Positions 14,628-23,130 of a stretch of 64,000 nt of DNA are shown here, piece by piece. The translations under genes were made by a program, and so were the position numbers. The notes beneath the pieces are model-generated. The model was not told the origin of the DNA and ran no database searches. It worked only from the letters and a program-made list of their open reading frames with translations. The DNA comes from Stutzerimonas zhaodongensis (GTDB taxonomy: Bacteria; Pseudomonadota; Gammaproteobacteria; Pseudomonadales; Pseudomonadaceae): NCBI RefSeq assembly GCF_003696365.1, contig NZ_RFFM01000001.1:62001-126000 (forward strand). Reading direction: 5' to 3'. The first letter of the stretch is position 1. The number at the start of each line of letters is the position of its first letter.

Positions 14628-16733
14628 ATGACGGAAGCCGTAAGGCTCGAAATTCGGGGCGAGATCGCTCTGATCAAGGTCAACAACCCACCTGTCAACG
14701 CCCTCGGCCAAGTGGTACGAGAAGGCTTGCTGAACGCTTTTCAGCGCGCCGAAGCGGACCAGCAGGTCCGTGCCGTGGTATTGGTGTGCGAGGGCAATAC
14801 CTTTATTGCCGGCGCTGACATAAAGGAGTTCGGCAAGCCGCCGCAGGCGCCGAGCCTGCCGGAGGTGATCGAGGTTATCGAAGGCTGCAGCAAGCCGAGC
14901 GTGGCGGTGATCCATGGCACTGCGCTGGGTGGCGGACTTGAAGTCGCGCTGGGTTGTCATTACCGCATCGCCCGGCGGGACGCCAAGGTCGGCCTTCCGG
15001 AAGTGAAGCTGGGATTGTTGCCCGGCGCCGGCGGCACCCAGCGGCTGCCGCGTCTGGCCGGCGTCGAGAAAGCGCTGGACATGATTGTCAGCGGCACGCC
15101 GATCAGCGCCGCCGAGGCGGTCGAGCACAATATCGTCGACGAGCTTTTTGATGGTGATCTGGTGGACGCCGGTCTCGGCTACGCCCGTCGTATGGTCGAG
15201 GAAAACCGCGCACCGCGACGCACTGGCGAGCAGACCCAAGGTCTTGAGGGCGCCGACAACGAGGCCCTGATCCGTGCCAAGCATGCTGAAGTCGCCAAAC
15301 GCATGCCTGGGCTTTTTTCACCGCTGCGTTGCATCGCAGCGGTAGAGGCGGCCACTCAATTGCCCTTGGCCGAGGGGCTCAAGCGCGAGCGCGAGTTGTT
15401 CGCCGAGTGCCTGAACTCGCCTCAGCGTGGTGCTCTGGTTCATTCATTCTTCGCCGAGCGCCAAGCTGGCAAAATCAACGATCTGCCATCCGATACGAAG
15501 CCGCGGTCGATCAAGACCGCCGCGGTGATCGGCGGCGGCACCATGGGTGTCGGTATCGCCCTGAGTTTCGCCAATGCCGGGGTGCCGGTGAAGCTGCTGG
15601 AAATCAACAAGGAAGCTCTGCAACGCGGCCTGCAGCGCGCACGCGACACCTACGCGGCCAGCGTCAAGCGCGGCAGCCTGACCGAAGACGCGATGGAGCA
15701 GCGCCTTGCGCTGATCACAGGCGTCACTGATTACGGCGCCCTGGCCGATGCCGACGTGGTGGTCGAGGCCGTATTCGAGGAGATGGGCGTCAAGCAGCAG
15801 GTGTTCGAGCAACTGGATGCGGTGTGCAAACCCGGCGCGATACTCGCCTCCAATACGTCCTCACTCGATTTGGATGCCATCGCGGCTTTCACCAAGCGCC
15901 CAGAGGACGTGGTCGGCCTGCATTTCTTCAGCCCGGCCAACGTCATGCGCCTGCTGGAAGTCGTGCGTGGCGAGAAGACCAGCAATGAAGTGCTCGCTAC
16001 TGCCATGGCCATCGGCAAGCAGCTGAAGAAGGTCTCGGTTGTTGTGGGTGTCTGCGACGGCTTCGTTGGCAACCGCATGGTCTTCCAGTACGGCCGTGAG
16101 GCGGAATTCCTCCTGGAGGAGGGTGCCACGCCACAACAGGTCGATGGTGCGCTGCGCAACTTCGGCATGGCCATGGGACCCTTCGCCATGCGCGATCTGT
16201 CGGGCCTCGACATCGGCCAGGCGATCCGCAAACGCCAGCGCGCGACGCTGCCAGCGCACCTGGATTTCCCCACCGTCTCGGACAAGCTCTGTGCCGCTGG
16301 CATGCTTGGGCAGAAGACCGGTGCCGGCTACTACCGTTACGAGCCGGGTAACCGCACGCCGCTGGAGAACCCTGAACTCGGGCCTATGCTGGAAGCAGCG
16401 TCGCGAGAAAAGGGCATCGAGCGAAAGGCGCTGGACGAGCAGTACATTGTCGAGCGCTGCATCTTCGCGCTGGTCAACGAGGGGGCGAAGATTCTTGAAG
16501 AGGGCATCGCCCAGCGCTCCAGCGACATCGACGTCATCTACCTCAACGGCTATGGCTTTCCGGCCTTCCGTGGCGGGCCGATGTTCTATGCCGACAGCGT
16601 TGGCCTGGACACCGTGCTGGCGCGGGTCAAGGAGCTGTACTCACGTTGCGGCGACTGGTGGAAGCCGGCACCACTGCTGGAAAAACTGGCCGCCGAAGGC
16701 CGCACCTTCACCGAATGGCAGGCCGGGCGATGA
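14628..16733 (+). CDS. Bifunctional enoyl-CoA hydratase / 3-hydroxyacyl-CoA dehydrogenase (PimF/FadB-like)
   Basis: A 701-residue fusion. Residues 1-190 are a crotonase domain (IAGADIKEFG; oxyanion loop TALGGGLEVALGCHYRI; catalytic region around LPEVKLGLLPGAGGTQRLPR). Residues from about 299 hold the NAD-binding domain (VIGGGTMGVGIALSF), with the catalytic histidine in VGLHFFSPANVM, and two C-terminal HAD domains complete the protein. It hydrates enoyl-CoA and oxidises 3-hydroxyacyl-CoA in beta-oxidation. Two acyl-CoA dehydrogenase genes follow closely, the order of pimF-pimC-pimD in Rhodopseudomonas palustris, so dicarboxylic or otherwise unusual acyl-CoAs are plausible substrates. It is not the FadB of the fadBA pair: no thiolase gene is adjacent. 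Confidence 0.85.
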   Translation: MTEAVRLEIRGEIALIKVNNPPVNALGQVVREGLLNAFQRAEADQQVRAVVLVCEGNTFIAGADIKEFGKPPQAPSLPEVIEVIEGCSKPSVAVIHGTALGGGLEVALGCHYRIARRDAKVGLPEVKLGLLPGAGGTQRLPRLAGVEKALDMIVSGTPISAAEAVEHNIVDELFDGDLVDAGLGYARRMVEENRAPRRTGEQTQGLEGADNEALIRAKHAEVAKRMPGLFSPLRCIAAVEAATQLPLAEGLKRERELFAECLNSPQRGALVHSFFAERQAGKINDLPSDTKPRSIKTAAVIGGGTMGVGIALSFANAGVPVKLLEINKEALQRGLQRARDTYAASVKRGSLTEDAMEQRLALITGVTDYGALADADVVVEAVFEEMGVKQQVFEQLDAVCKPGAILASNTSSLDLDAIAAFTKRPEDVVGLHFFSPANVMRLLEVVRGEKTSNEVLATAMAIGKQLKKVSVVVGVCDGFVGNRMVFQYGREAEFLLEEGATPQQVDGALRNFGMAMGPFAMRDLSGLDIGQAIRKRQRATLPAHLDFPTVSDKLCAAGMLGQKTGAGYYRYEPGNRTPLENPELGPMLEAASREKGIERKALDEQYIVERCIFALVNEGAKILEEGIAQRSSDIDVIYLNGYGFPAFRGGPMFYADSVGLDTVLARVKELYSRCGDWWKPAPLLEKLAAEGRTFTEWQAGR

Positions 16734-16776
16734 GCCCCGCCCGCCTGCACTCAGAACGGACATCGAGGATTCATCC

Positions 16777-17973
16777 ATGAACGTCAATTACACGGCCGAA
16801 GAGCTCGCCTTCCGTGATGAAGTGCGCGCCTTCCTGACAAACGAGCTGCCCGCGGACATCGCCGCCAAGGTCAAGCTCGGCAAGCACATGTCCAAACAGG
16901 ACCACGAGCGCTGGCAGCAGATTCTGGTCAAGCGCGGCTGGTACGCGCCGGGCTGGCCGGTGGAGCTGGGCGGCACCACCTGGGGCCCGGTGGAGAAACA
17001 CATTTTCGACGAGGAATGCGCCCAGTTCGGCGCGCCGCGTACCGTACCGTTCGGCGTGAACATGGTCGCGCCAGTGATCATCAAGTTTGGCAACCAGCAG
17101 CAGAAGGACCATTACCTGCCGCGCATCCTCTCGGGTGAAGACTGGTGGTGCCAAGGCTACTCCGAGCCGGGCGCTGGTTCCGATCTGGCAAGCCTCAAGA
17201 CCCGCGCCGTGCGCGATGGCGACCATTATGTGGTCAACGGCCAGAAGACCTGGACCACCCTCGGCCAGCACGCCAACATGATCTTCTGCCTGGTGCGCAC
17301 CGACCCCGAAGCCCAGCAGCAGCGCGGCATCAGCTTCCTGTTGATCGACATGAAGAGCCCCGGCATCAGCGTGCGGCCGATCATCACCCTGGACGGCGAC
17401 CATGAGGTCAACGAAGTCTTCTTCGACAACGTCCGCGTCCCCGTGGAGAACCTCGTCGGCGAAGAAAACCAGGGCTGGACCTGCGCCAAGTATCTGCTGA
17501 CTCACGAGCGCACCGGCCTTGCCGGCATCGGCGCCTCCAAGGCCGCGCTGACGCATCTCAAGCGCATCGCCATGAAGGAAGTCTGCGACGGCAAGCCGAT
17601 GCTCGAAGACCCGCTGTTCCGCGCTCAGGTGGCGGAGGTCGAAATGCAGCTGATGGCCATCGAGATGAGCACCCTGCGCATCCTCGCTGCGGCGAAGGAG
17701 GGTGGCGTACCCGGTGCCGAGTCTTCGATCCTCAAGGTCAAGGGCACGGAGATCCGCCAGGCGATCACTCACCTCTTGCGCAAGGTCATCGGCCCCTATG
17801 CGTTGCCGTTTCTTGAAGAGGAGATGCAGCTGGACTACGAAGGCGATCTCTTGCACGCCGACTACAGCGCATCGCTGGCCGGCGACTACTTCAACATGCG
17901 CAAGCTGTCGATCTTCGGCGGCTCCAACGAAATCCAGAAGAACATCGTCTCGAAGATGATTCTCGAGCTGTAA
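16777..17973 (+). CDS. Acyl-CoA dehydrogenase, PimC-like large subunit
   Basis: A 398-residue acyl-CoA dehydrogenase. The FAD/substrate signature GYSEPGAGSDLASLKT lies near residue 130 and the C-terminal IFGGSNEIQKNIVSKM near 385. The usual MCAD-type catalytic Glu (the E of YEGT) is replaced by Gly in FGGSNEIQ, as in several large-subunit or long-chain types where the base lies elsewhere. The start is the ATG at 16777; the open frame extends far upstream only because it shadows the previous gene. It is 43 bases after the hydratase gene and 12 bases before a second dehydrogenase, suggesting a heteromeric enzyme like pimeloyl-CoA dehydrogenase. Confidence 0.83.
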   Translation: MNVNYTAEELAFRDEVRAFLTNELPADIAAKVKLGKHMSKQDHERWQQILVKRGWYAPGWPVELGGTTWGPVEKHIFDEECAQFGAPRTVPFGVNMVAPVIIKFGNQQQKDHYLPRILSGEDWWCQGYSEPGAGSDLASLKTRAVRDGDHYVVNGQKTWTTLGQHANMIFCLVRTDPEAQQQRGISFLLIDMKSPGISVRPIITLDGDHEVNEVFFDNVRVPVENLVGEENQGWTCAKYLLTHERTGLAGIGASKAALTHLKRIAMKEVCDGKPMLEDPLFRAQVAEVEMQLMAIEMSTLRILAAAKEGGVPGAESSILKVKGTEIRQAITHLLRKVIGPYALPFLEEEMQLDYEGDLLHADYSASLAGDYFNMRKLSIFGGSNEIQKNIVSKMILEL

Positions 17974-17985
17974 GGGGGCACCGCA

Positions 17986-19128
17986 ATGGACTTCAAACTG
18001 ACTGAAGAGCAGCAGATGCTGCAAGACACCGCTGCGCGTCTGGTGCGCGACGCCTATCCGTTCGAGCAGCGCGAGAAGTTCAGCGAGTCCGAGCTGGGCT
18101 TTTCCGCCGAGTTCTGGGGCCAACTGGGCGAGCTGGGCCTGACCGCCGTACCGTTCGCCGAAGAGATCGGCGGCTTTGGCGGCGGCGGCGTGGAAACCAT
18201 GCTGGTGATGACCGAACTGGGCCGCGGCCTGACGCTGGAGCCCTACCTGCAATCGGTTATCTATGGCGGCGGACTGTTGAACCAGATGGGCAGTGATGCG
18301 CAGAAAGAAGATCTGCTGCCGCAGGTCGCGGCCGGTTCGCTGCAACTGGCTGTGGCCTTCGACGAGCCGCAGAGCCACTACAACCTCCACGACGTGCAGA
18401 CCAAAGCCGAGGCGGTCGACGGCGGCTATCGCTTGTCCGGTCGCAAGGCCGTGGTCATCGGCGGGCACAGTGCCGGGCGGATCATTGTTTCCGCGCGCAG
18501 CTCAGGCGACAGCCGCGACGAAGCTGGCATCAGCCTGTTCCTCGTCGACCCGAACGCCCAGGGCGTCAGCCGTCGCGTCTACCCGACCATCGACGGACGT
18601 AAGGGCTGCGAGCTGTTCCTCGACAACGTCCAGGTGGGTTCCGATGCCGTGCTTGGCGAAATTGGCAACGCGCTCTCTGCGCTGCGCTACCAGCAGGGTC
18701 GCGCCATCGCCGCGCAATGCGCCGACGCGCTGGGTAGCATGGACGAAGCCTGCAAGCTGACCCTCGACTACCTGAAGACGCGCAAGCAGTTCGGCGTGCC
18801 GATCGGTAAATTCCAGGTGCTGCAGCACCGCATGGTGGACATGCAGACCGAGCTGGAGCAGGCCACCAGCATGGCGATCCTCGCCGCGACCTTTGCCGAC
18901 GGCGAAGACAACGACGACCGCCGCCGTATCATCGCCGCCGCCAAGTACATTTGCGCCCGCGCCGCACGCAAGGTGGCCGAGGAAGCGATCCAGCTGCACG
19001 GCGGCATCGGCATGACCTGGGAATACAACCTCGCCCACCACGCCAAGCGTCTTGTGATGATCGCCCACCAGTTCGGTGACGATGACCATCACCTGAAGGC
19101 GTACGCTAAGTTGATGCAGGTGGCGTAA
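17986..19128 (+). CDS. Acyl-CoA dehydrogenase, PimD-like small subunit
   Basis: A 380-residue acyl-CoA dehydrogenase family protein. It keeps the FAD-contacting TRKQFGVPIGKFQVLQHRMVDM segment near residue 268 and the HGGIGMTWEYNLAHHAKR motif near the C-terminus, but the C-terminal YEGT-type catalytic motif is absent. Together with the preceding 398-residue protein it resembles the large/small pair PimC/PimD. A ribosome binding site (AAGGGGG) lies between the two genes. It ends the operon; a strong terminator follows. The assignment as partner subunit is an inference from pairing and from the complementary motifs. Confidence 0.8.
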   Translation: MDFKLTEEQQMLQDTAARLVRDAYPFEQREKFSESELGFSAEFWGQLGELGLTAVPFAEEIGGFGGGGVETMLVMTELGRGLTLEPYLQSVIYGGGLLNQMGSDAQKEDLLPQVAAGSLQLAVAFDEPQSHYNLHDVQTKAEAVDGGYRLSGRKAVVIGGHSAGRIIVSARSSGDSRDEAGISLFLVDPNAQGVSRRVYPTIDGRKGCELFLDNVQVGSDAVLGEIGNALSALRYQQGRAIAAQCADALGSMDEACKLTLDYLKTRKQFGVPIGKFQVLQHRMVDMQTELEQATSMAILAATFADGEDNDDRRRIIAAAKYICARAARKVAEEAIQLHGGIGMTWEYNLAHHAKRLVMIAHQFGDDDHHLKAYAKLMQVA

Positions 19129-19148
19129 CGTCCCACTCGCGACACCAC

Positions 19149-19177
19149 GACCGGGCCCTATGGCCCGGTCTTCTTTT
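19149..19177 (+). terminator. Rho-independent terminator of the beta-oxidation operon
   Basis: GACCGGGCC-ctat-GGCCCGGTC followed by TTCTTTT, 21 bases after the last stop codon. Confidence 0.85.
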
Positions 19178-19291
19178 AGGCATTCCTTCTTAAGATGCGG
19201 CGAGCGGCCTCCGCCTTATCGCAGCGTCGGGACGCAGGTGGTGGGCTTCCTCACCCTACGGCTTGGGTTTGGACTACTCCGATGTTCTTTG

Positions 19292-19360
19292 TGTAGGAGC
19301 CAGCTTGCTGGCGATCAATGCTCCCTTGCAGCCCGGATCGCCAGCAGGCTGGCTCCTACA
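19292..19360. repeat. REP-type paired hairpin (REPIN-like element)
   Basis: TGTAGGAGCCAGCTTGCTGG at the left and its near-complement CCAGCAGGCTGGCTCCTACA at the right enclose about 29 bases. The GTAGGAGC...GCTCCTAC pair with internal CCAGC/GCTGG palindromes is the form of Pseudomonas REP pairs, which are mobilised by RAYT transposases. No RAYT gene is in the window. It is the only such element I found in this 64 kb. The surrounding 19178-19524 gap has no gene. Confidence 0.8.
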
Positions 19361-19524
19361 AGGGCTAGCGGCCCGCGACAATCGCACGATTCCAACGTGC
19401 AGCGGATCTAGGCTGAGTCAGCGTTGTGGGACAGAGAAAGCTGATCACTGCGCGGCTGGCGTGCCAATTGGTGCCTTGATCGATAAGTTGCGCCGGGCTG
19501 GCGGCCGTTTCGAATGCGTCTTTT

Positions 19525-20409
19525 TCACGCAACCGCCTGATCACGCTCAACGGACAGCTCCGGTAGCAGATAGTTGGTCCAGAGCGTCGGTGCGAATGAT
19601 TCCCGAAAGAATCCGAAGTGGCCGATGCGATCGGCGCCCACTTCAATCGGGGCGATGCGGCGCATGGTCTTCGGTGCGCAGGTATAGAAGCCGTGCAGCG
19701 ATTCGGTGTTGCGTGCCGACATCATCTCGTCGTCCGTGAATGACAATGACGTCAGGGGTGTCTTTACCGCTGCAAAGGCGCTACGCACGGATTCTCCCTC
19801 TACGCCGAGCAGATAGTCCGGATGCAGGCACCAGCGGCGCCACTGGCGAATGACACCAGCCGGCAGGTCGCCAACCGCGCCGATCTTGTCGCCGGGGAAA
19901 TAGCCAGCGGCGGCAGTCAGTACCGGAGCCAGCCCGTGCCACAGCAGCCAGGCTTTGCGTCGAATCTGTGGGCTGTTCTCGCGCCAGTAGCCGCTGCCCG
20001 CCGCGATGGTCACGATTCGGGTAAGCCGTTCGTGGCCTTCGGCGATGGGCAGGATCTGTGCACCGACGCTATGACCGATCCAGAACAGGGGCAGCTCGTC
20101 GGCTGCGTCCGCAACTGCTGCCAGCATCGCGCTGCAATCGTGTCGAGCCCAGTCGAGAATGTCGACCTTGAGCTGGCGCAACGGCACCTGACGGGAGCGG
20201 CCCATGCCGAGATAGTCGAACGTGACGACCAAGTAGCCACAGTCCGCTAGCCAGCTGGCGAAAGCGGCGTAGAAGCGCTGCCTGACGCCCATCGCCGGGG
20301 CAATCAATACGGCGCCCCGTGGCGCATCGCTTGGCCGGTACCAAAAGCTGGACAGCAGGTGGCCATTGCCGTTATCGATTGAGCGCTCTTGAGCCTGTAT
20401 CGTCGCCAT
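19525..20409 (-). CDS. Alpha/beta hydrolase
   Basis: A 294-residue cytoplasmic alpha/beta-hydrolase. The nucleophile elbow is GHSVGAQ near residue 108, an oxyanion region PAMGVRQRFY near 40, an acidic residue around FTDDEMMS and a catalytic histidine in IGHFGFFRES near 265. The substrate is unknown; short esters, lactones or storage-lipid intermediates are possible. It is divergent from a TetR gene with a 99-base shared promoter region containing a perfect palindrome, so it is probably repressed by that regulator. Confidence 0.8.
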   Translation of the reverse strand: MATIQAQERSIDNGNGHLLSSFWYRPSDAPRGAVLIAPAMGVRQRFYAAFASWLADCGYLVVTFDYLGMGRSRQVPLRQLKVDILDWARHDCSAMLAAVADAADELPLFWIGHSVGAQILPIAEGHERLTRIVTIAAGSGYWRENSPQIRRKAWLLWHGLAPVLTAAAGYFPGDKIGAVGDLPAGVIRQWRRWCLHPDYLLGVEGESVRSAFAAVKTPLTSLSFTDDEMMSARNTESLHGFYTCAPKTMRRIAPIEVGADRIGHFGFFRESFAPTLWTNYLLPELSVERDQAVA

Positions 20410-20475
20410 CTTGTTGTTCTCCGCACTTTTTGGATTGTCGCGATCAGTGCAGTATACGAACAGTGGAAGATAATT

Positions 20476-20492
20476 CTAGAACATTATTCTAG
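20476..20492. promoter_or_regulatory. Candidate TetR operator
   Basis: CTAGAACATTATTCTAG is a 17-bp site with a perfect 6-bp inverted repeat (CTAGAA/TTCTAG). It lies 17 bases before the TetR start codon and 67 bases before the divergent hydrolase start, the usual place for an autoregulating TetR repressor. Confidence 0.55.
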
Positions 20493-20508
20493 TCAGTTTG
20501 GAGGCCGG

Positions 20509-21090
20509 ATGGCTCGTAGTAGTCGCAAGCAGGAAATTCTCCGGGCCGCGCTCGCATGCTTTACCGAGTTCGGGGTAGAGGCGACCACCATCGAGATGAT
20601 TCGTGACCGTTCCGGCGCCAGCATCGGCAGCCTTTACCACCACTTCGGTAACCGCGAAAAGATCATCGCTGCGCTTTATCTGGAGGGCATCGGCGAATAT
20701 GCCGCCCTGCTGGAGTCTGGTCTGATTGAAACACTGGACGCCGAAGCGTGCGTCAGGCTCTTCGTGACCAGCTACATCGACTGGGTTGCGGCTAACCCGG
20801 ATTGGGCACGCTTTGTCTTGCATAACCGTGGGCGAGTCGAGGCGGGTGAGATGGGCGAGCGGCTGCGCGAGGTCAATCAGATCCATGGCGAACGGGTCAG
20901 CGCCATCTTGCGTCGGCACCGCGACAGCGGCGCCTTTCGTAGAATGCCGGGTGACTGCTTTCTAGCCGTGGTAATCGGGCCCTGCCATGACCTGGCGCGA
21001 AACTGGCTGGCTGGGCGTTCGCGTACCGCATTGGCGGATTGCCGCGACCTGCTCGCAGACATCGCTTGGGCCAGCGTCAGAGCGCAGTGA
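20509..21090 (+). CDS. TetR/AcrR-family transcriptional regulator
   Basis: A 193-residue TetR protein: the HTH lies in residues 8-50 (ILRAALACFTEFGVEATTIE and GASIGSLYHHFGNREKI), followed by an all-helical ligand domain. I start at 20509 because GGAGG lies 5-9 bases upstream and the protein then begins MARSSRKQEIL, normal for the family; a longer open frame overlaps the divergent promoter. It likely represses itself and the alpha/beta hydrolase. The ligand cannot be told from sequence. Confidence 0.88.
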   Translation: MARSSRKQEILRAALACFTEFGVEATTIEMIRDRSGASIGSLYHHFGNREKIIAALYLEGIGEYAALLESGLIETLDAEACVRLFVTSYIDWVAANPDWARFVLHNRGRVEAGEMGERLREVNQIHGERVSAILRRHRDSGAFRRMPGDCFLAVVIGPCHDLARNWLAGRSRTALADCRDLLADIAWASVRAQ

Positions 21091-21201
21091 ACGCCGTCGG
21101 ATCTTTAATAAGGCAGAGGGTCTTATAAAAAGTAATTAGCGCACCCAACGCCGACACTTGCGACTGCGCTCATGCGGCGTTTGGATAAGTTGCTCACGCG
21201 A

Positions 21202-21984
21202 TCAGACGCCCAGGCTTTCGATGTCGCGTGCGAGCATTTCCAACTGATGAGCCAACGAGCCGCGGAGCGTTTCTTCGCTGAGCTGGAACGAAGGAGCACC
21301 GCAGGTCAGTGCCATGATGCTGCCGTCGGCCAAATGCAGCGGCACGCCGGCAGCCATGACATTACGGTCCCAGTCACCAAGAGACAGGCAGAAACCGTGC
21401 TGGCGGAACTCGGCAAAGGACTCCTCCAGCGACTGCTTCATTGTTGCCCATTCATCCCCGTATTTGGCTTGCAGCGCGGCCATCAGATGTTCGCGCTCTT
21501 TATCGGGGGTGCCCGCGAGAAAAGCTCGGCCCGCCGCGGTGGTAGCCAGAGGCAGACGCACCCCGGCATCCATGCGCAGCGTCGACACCTCGGCCGGACG
21601 GCAATTTTCGATATAGATCATCGAAAGCCGATCACGGCAGGTGAGGCCGACAGAGGTATTGGTGCGACGGGAAAACTCGTCCATGTAGGGCTTGGCCAGC
21701 TGACGCACACGCAGGTTGGAGACGTAGGCGTATCCCAGCGCCAGAACGCCCGAGTCGAGCTGGTATTTCTCCAGCTGCTGGGAGTAACTGAGGTAGCCGA
21801 GTTTGGTCAGGGTGTAGGTCATGCGCGAGACCGTAGGCTTGGGCAGCCCGGTGATGCGTGCGATGTCCTGGTTACCCATCACTACCGAGCCGTGGGTGAA
21901 GGCGCGCAGAACATCCAGGCCTCGGGAAAGCGCCTCGACGAACTTGCGATCTTTGGGATTCTCGATGTCTTCAACGTCGCTCAT
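21202..21984 (-). CDS. IclR-family transcriptional regulator (PcaR/PobR type)
   Basis: A 260-residue IclR protein: N-terminal winged HTH (residues 14-75, with MGNQDIARITGLPKPTVSRM) and a GAF-like effector domain (about 90-255). The N-terminal KFVEALSRGLDVLRAFTHGS resembles regulators of aromatic-acid catabolism such as PcaR. No catabolic operon is adjacent: downstream lies the TetR gene (convergent) and upstream the ribosomal rpmB. Its targets are therefore unknown. Confidence 0.85.
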   Translation of the reverse strand: MSDVEDIENPKDRKFVEALSRGLDVLRAFTHGSVVMGNQDIARITGLPKPTVSRMTYTLTKLGYLSYSQQLEKYQLDSGVLALGYAYVSNLRVRQLAKPYMDEFSRRTNTSVGLTCRDRLSMIYIENCRPAEVSTLRMDAGVRLPLATTAAGRAFLAGTPDKEREHLMAALQAKYGDEWATMKQSLEESFAEFRQHGFCLSLGDWDRNVMAAGVPLHLADGSIMALTCGAPSFQLSEETLRGSLAHQLEMLARDIESLGV

Positions 21985-22579
21985 GGTGATATCAGTCTGT
22001 GTAATAGTGGGCAGCGGGGCGGCACGATAGCAGATCGCCTTTATTACCTGCTGTGAAGCTGGCCAGACGAGCTTCCTAATGCTGCCGGTGCGGAAGTTGT
22101 GCTTAATGGTAGCTTAAAAATTAAATACTTATTTCGCACAGCAAAACAAATGTTCGCTATTCGACTTGAGCAATAGGGCCAGATGTGAAACCTGATGTAG
22201 GGTGCCACTTTATTGCTGCTGGTTTGCGTGACTGTGCTTGCCGCTATGACCGCTGAATCGGACCCCTGCTTTCGAGTTCTATAAAGGTGCGTGGATTTTA
22301 AGGGGCTCCCGAGCGACGAACGGCGAAGTGGGTGAGATGTAGACAACTCAGCCTGTAGAGCCCGAGCGGTATTTAGCAACGCTGCAAAAAGTCAATCCGA
22401 GCTTGTTGCTCTGGAGGCTTTCTGATATAAAGCAGCGCTCTTTTCTAGGGGCCCGGTTTCTTCGCTTGCCGCGTAGCCGGTAAGACCCCAACGAAACGTG
22501 GCGCTGAGCGCCAAATGACTAGTGAATTCAAGCGGCCAACCCATGCCGGGTTGGGCATGTGGTTTTAGAGGGCTGAGGC
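21985..22579. other. Gap between the IclR gene and rpmB, with rpmB leader hairpin
   Basis: No convincing gene is seen in 595 bases; the 111-codon minus-strand frame at 22044-22379 has no family features. The left part should carry the IclR promoter. The right part holds the rpmB promoter and leader. A perfect hairpin CCAACCC-atgcc-GGGTTGG (22536-22554) lies 25 bases before the rpmB ATG and might bind a ribosomal protein for autoregulation. Confidence 0.4.
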
Positions 22580-22816
22580 ATGTCGAGAGTCTGTCAAGTT
22601 ACCGGTAAGGGTCCGGTAACCGGGAACAACATTTCCCACGCGAACAACAAAACCCGTCGTCGTTTTCTGCCGAACCTGCAGCATCACCGCTTCTGGGTCG
22701 AGTCCGAGAACCGCTTCGTACGTCTGCGCCTGACTGCCAAAGGCATGCGCGTTATCGACAAGCGCGGCATCGACGCCGTTCTGGCTGAACTCCGCGCTCG
22801 CGGCGAAAAGGTTTAA
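22580..22816 (+). CDS. rpmB: 50S ribosomal protein L28
   Basis: A 78-residue L28, full length, starting [20 protein letters not shown] and containing the conserved [13 protein letters not shown]. It has only one cysteine, so it is the zinc-free form. It forms an operon with rpmG 11 bases downstream. Confidence 0.98.
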   Translation: MSRVCQVTGKGPVTGNNISHANNKTRRRFLPNLQHHRFWVESENRFVRLRLTAKGMRVIDKRGIDAVLAELRARGEKV

Positions 22817-22827
22817 GGAGAACTATC

Positions 22828-22983
22828 ATGCGTGACCTGATCCGTTTGGTGTCCAGCGCCGGTACCGGCCATTTCTACACCACCGACAAGAACAAGCGTA
22901 CCACTCCCGACAAGATCGAAATCAAGAAGTACGATCCTGTCGTGCGTAAGCACGTGATGTACAAGGAAGCCAAGATCAAGTAA
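22828..22983 (+). CDS. rpmG: 50S ribosomal protein L33
   Basis: A 51-residue L33 starting [19 protein letters not shown] and ending in [11 protein letters not shown]. It lacks the two CxxC zinc motifs of the C+ form. AAGGAG lies 7-12 bases before the ATG. Co-transcribed with rpmB. Confidence 0.97.
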   Translation: MRDLIRLVSSAGTGHFYTTDKNKRTTPDKIEIKKYDPVVRKHVMYKEAKIK

Positions 22984-23000
22984 TTGATCGGCCCTTGAAG

Positions 23001-23027
23001 AAAAACCCGCCAATCGGCGGGTTTTTT
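23001..23027 (+). terminator. Rho-independent terminator of rpmB-rpmG
   Basis: ACCCGCC-aatc-GGCGGGT followed by a run of T, 21 bases after the rpmG stop. The A-run on the left gives the minus strand a T tail as well. Confidence 0.85.
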
Positions 23028-23130
23028 CGTTTCTGCGGTAGCGTATTTAGGCGGGAGGTGCCTTGGACGCATTTCTCTCTGCGTCTCCAAAGCCAAACGT
23101 TCATGTTACGTCGCTGCGGTAAACGCTCGC

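Noticed and set aside
16771-18468. A 565-codon open frame on the minus strand
   Set aside because: It lies opposite two well-supported acyl-CoA dehydrogenase genes, is rich in His, Gln and Leu as expected of a high-GC antisense frame, and shows no family motif.
22044-22379. A 111-codon minus-strand frame between the IclR gene and rpmB
   Set aside because: It covers A/T-rich promoter sequence, is rich in Ser and Thr without pattern, and no start signal is seen.
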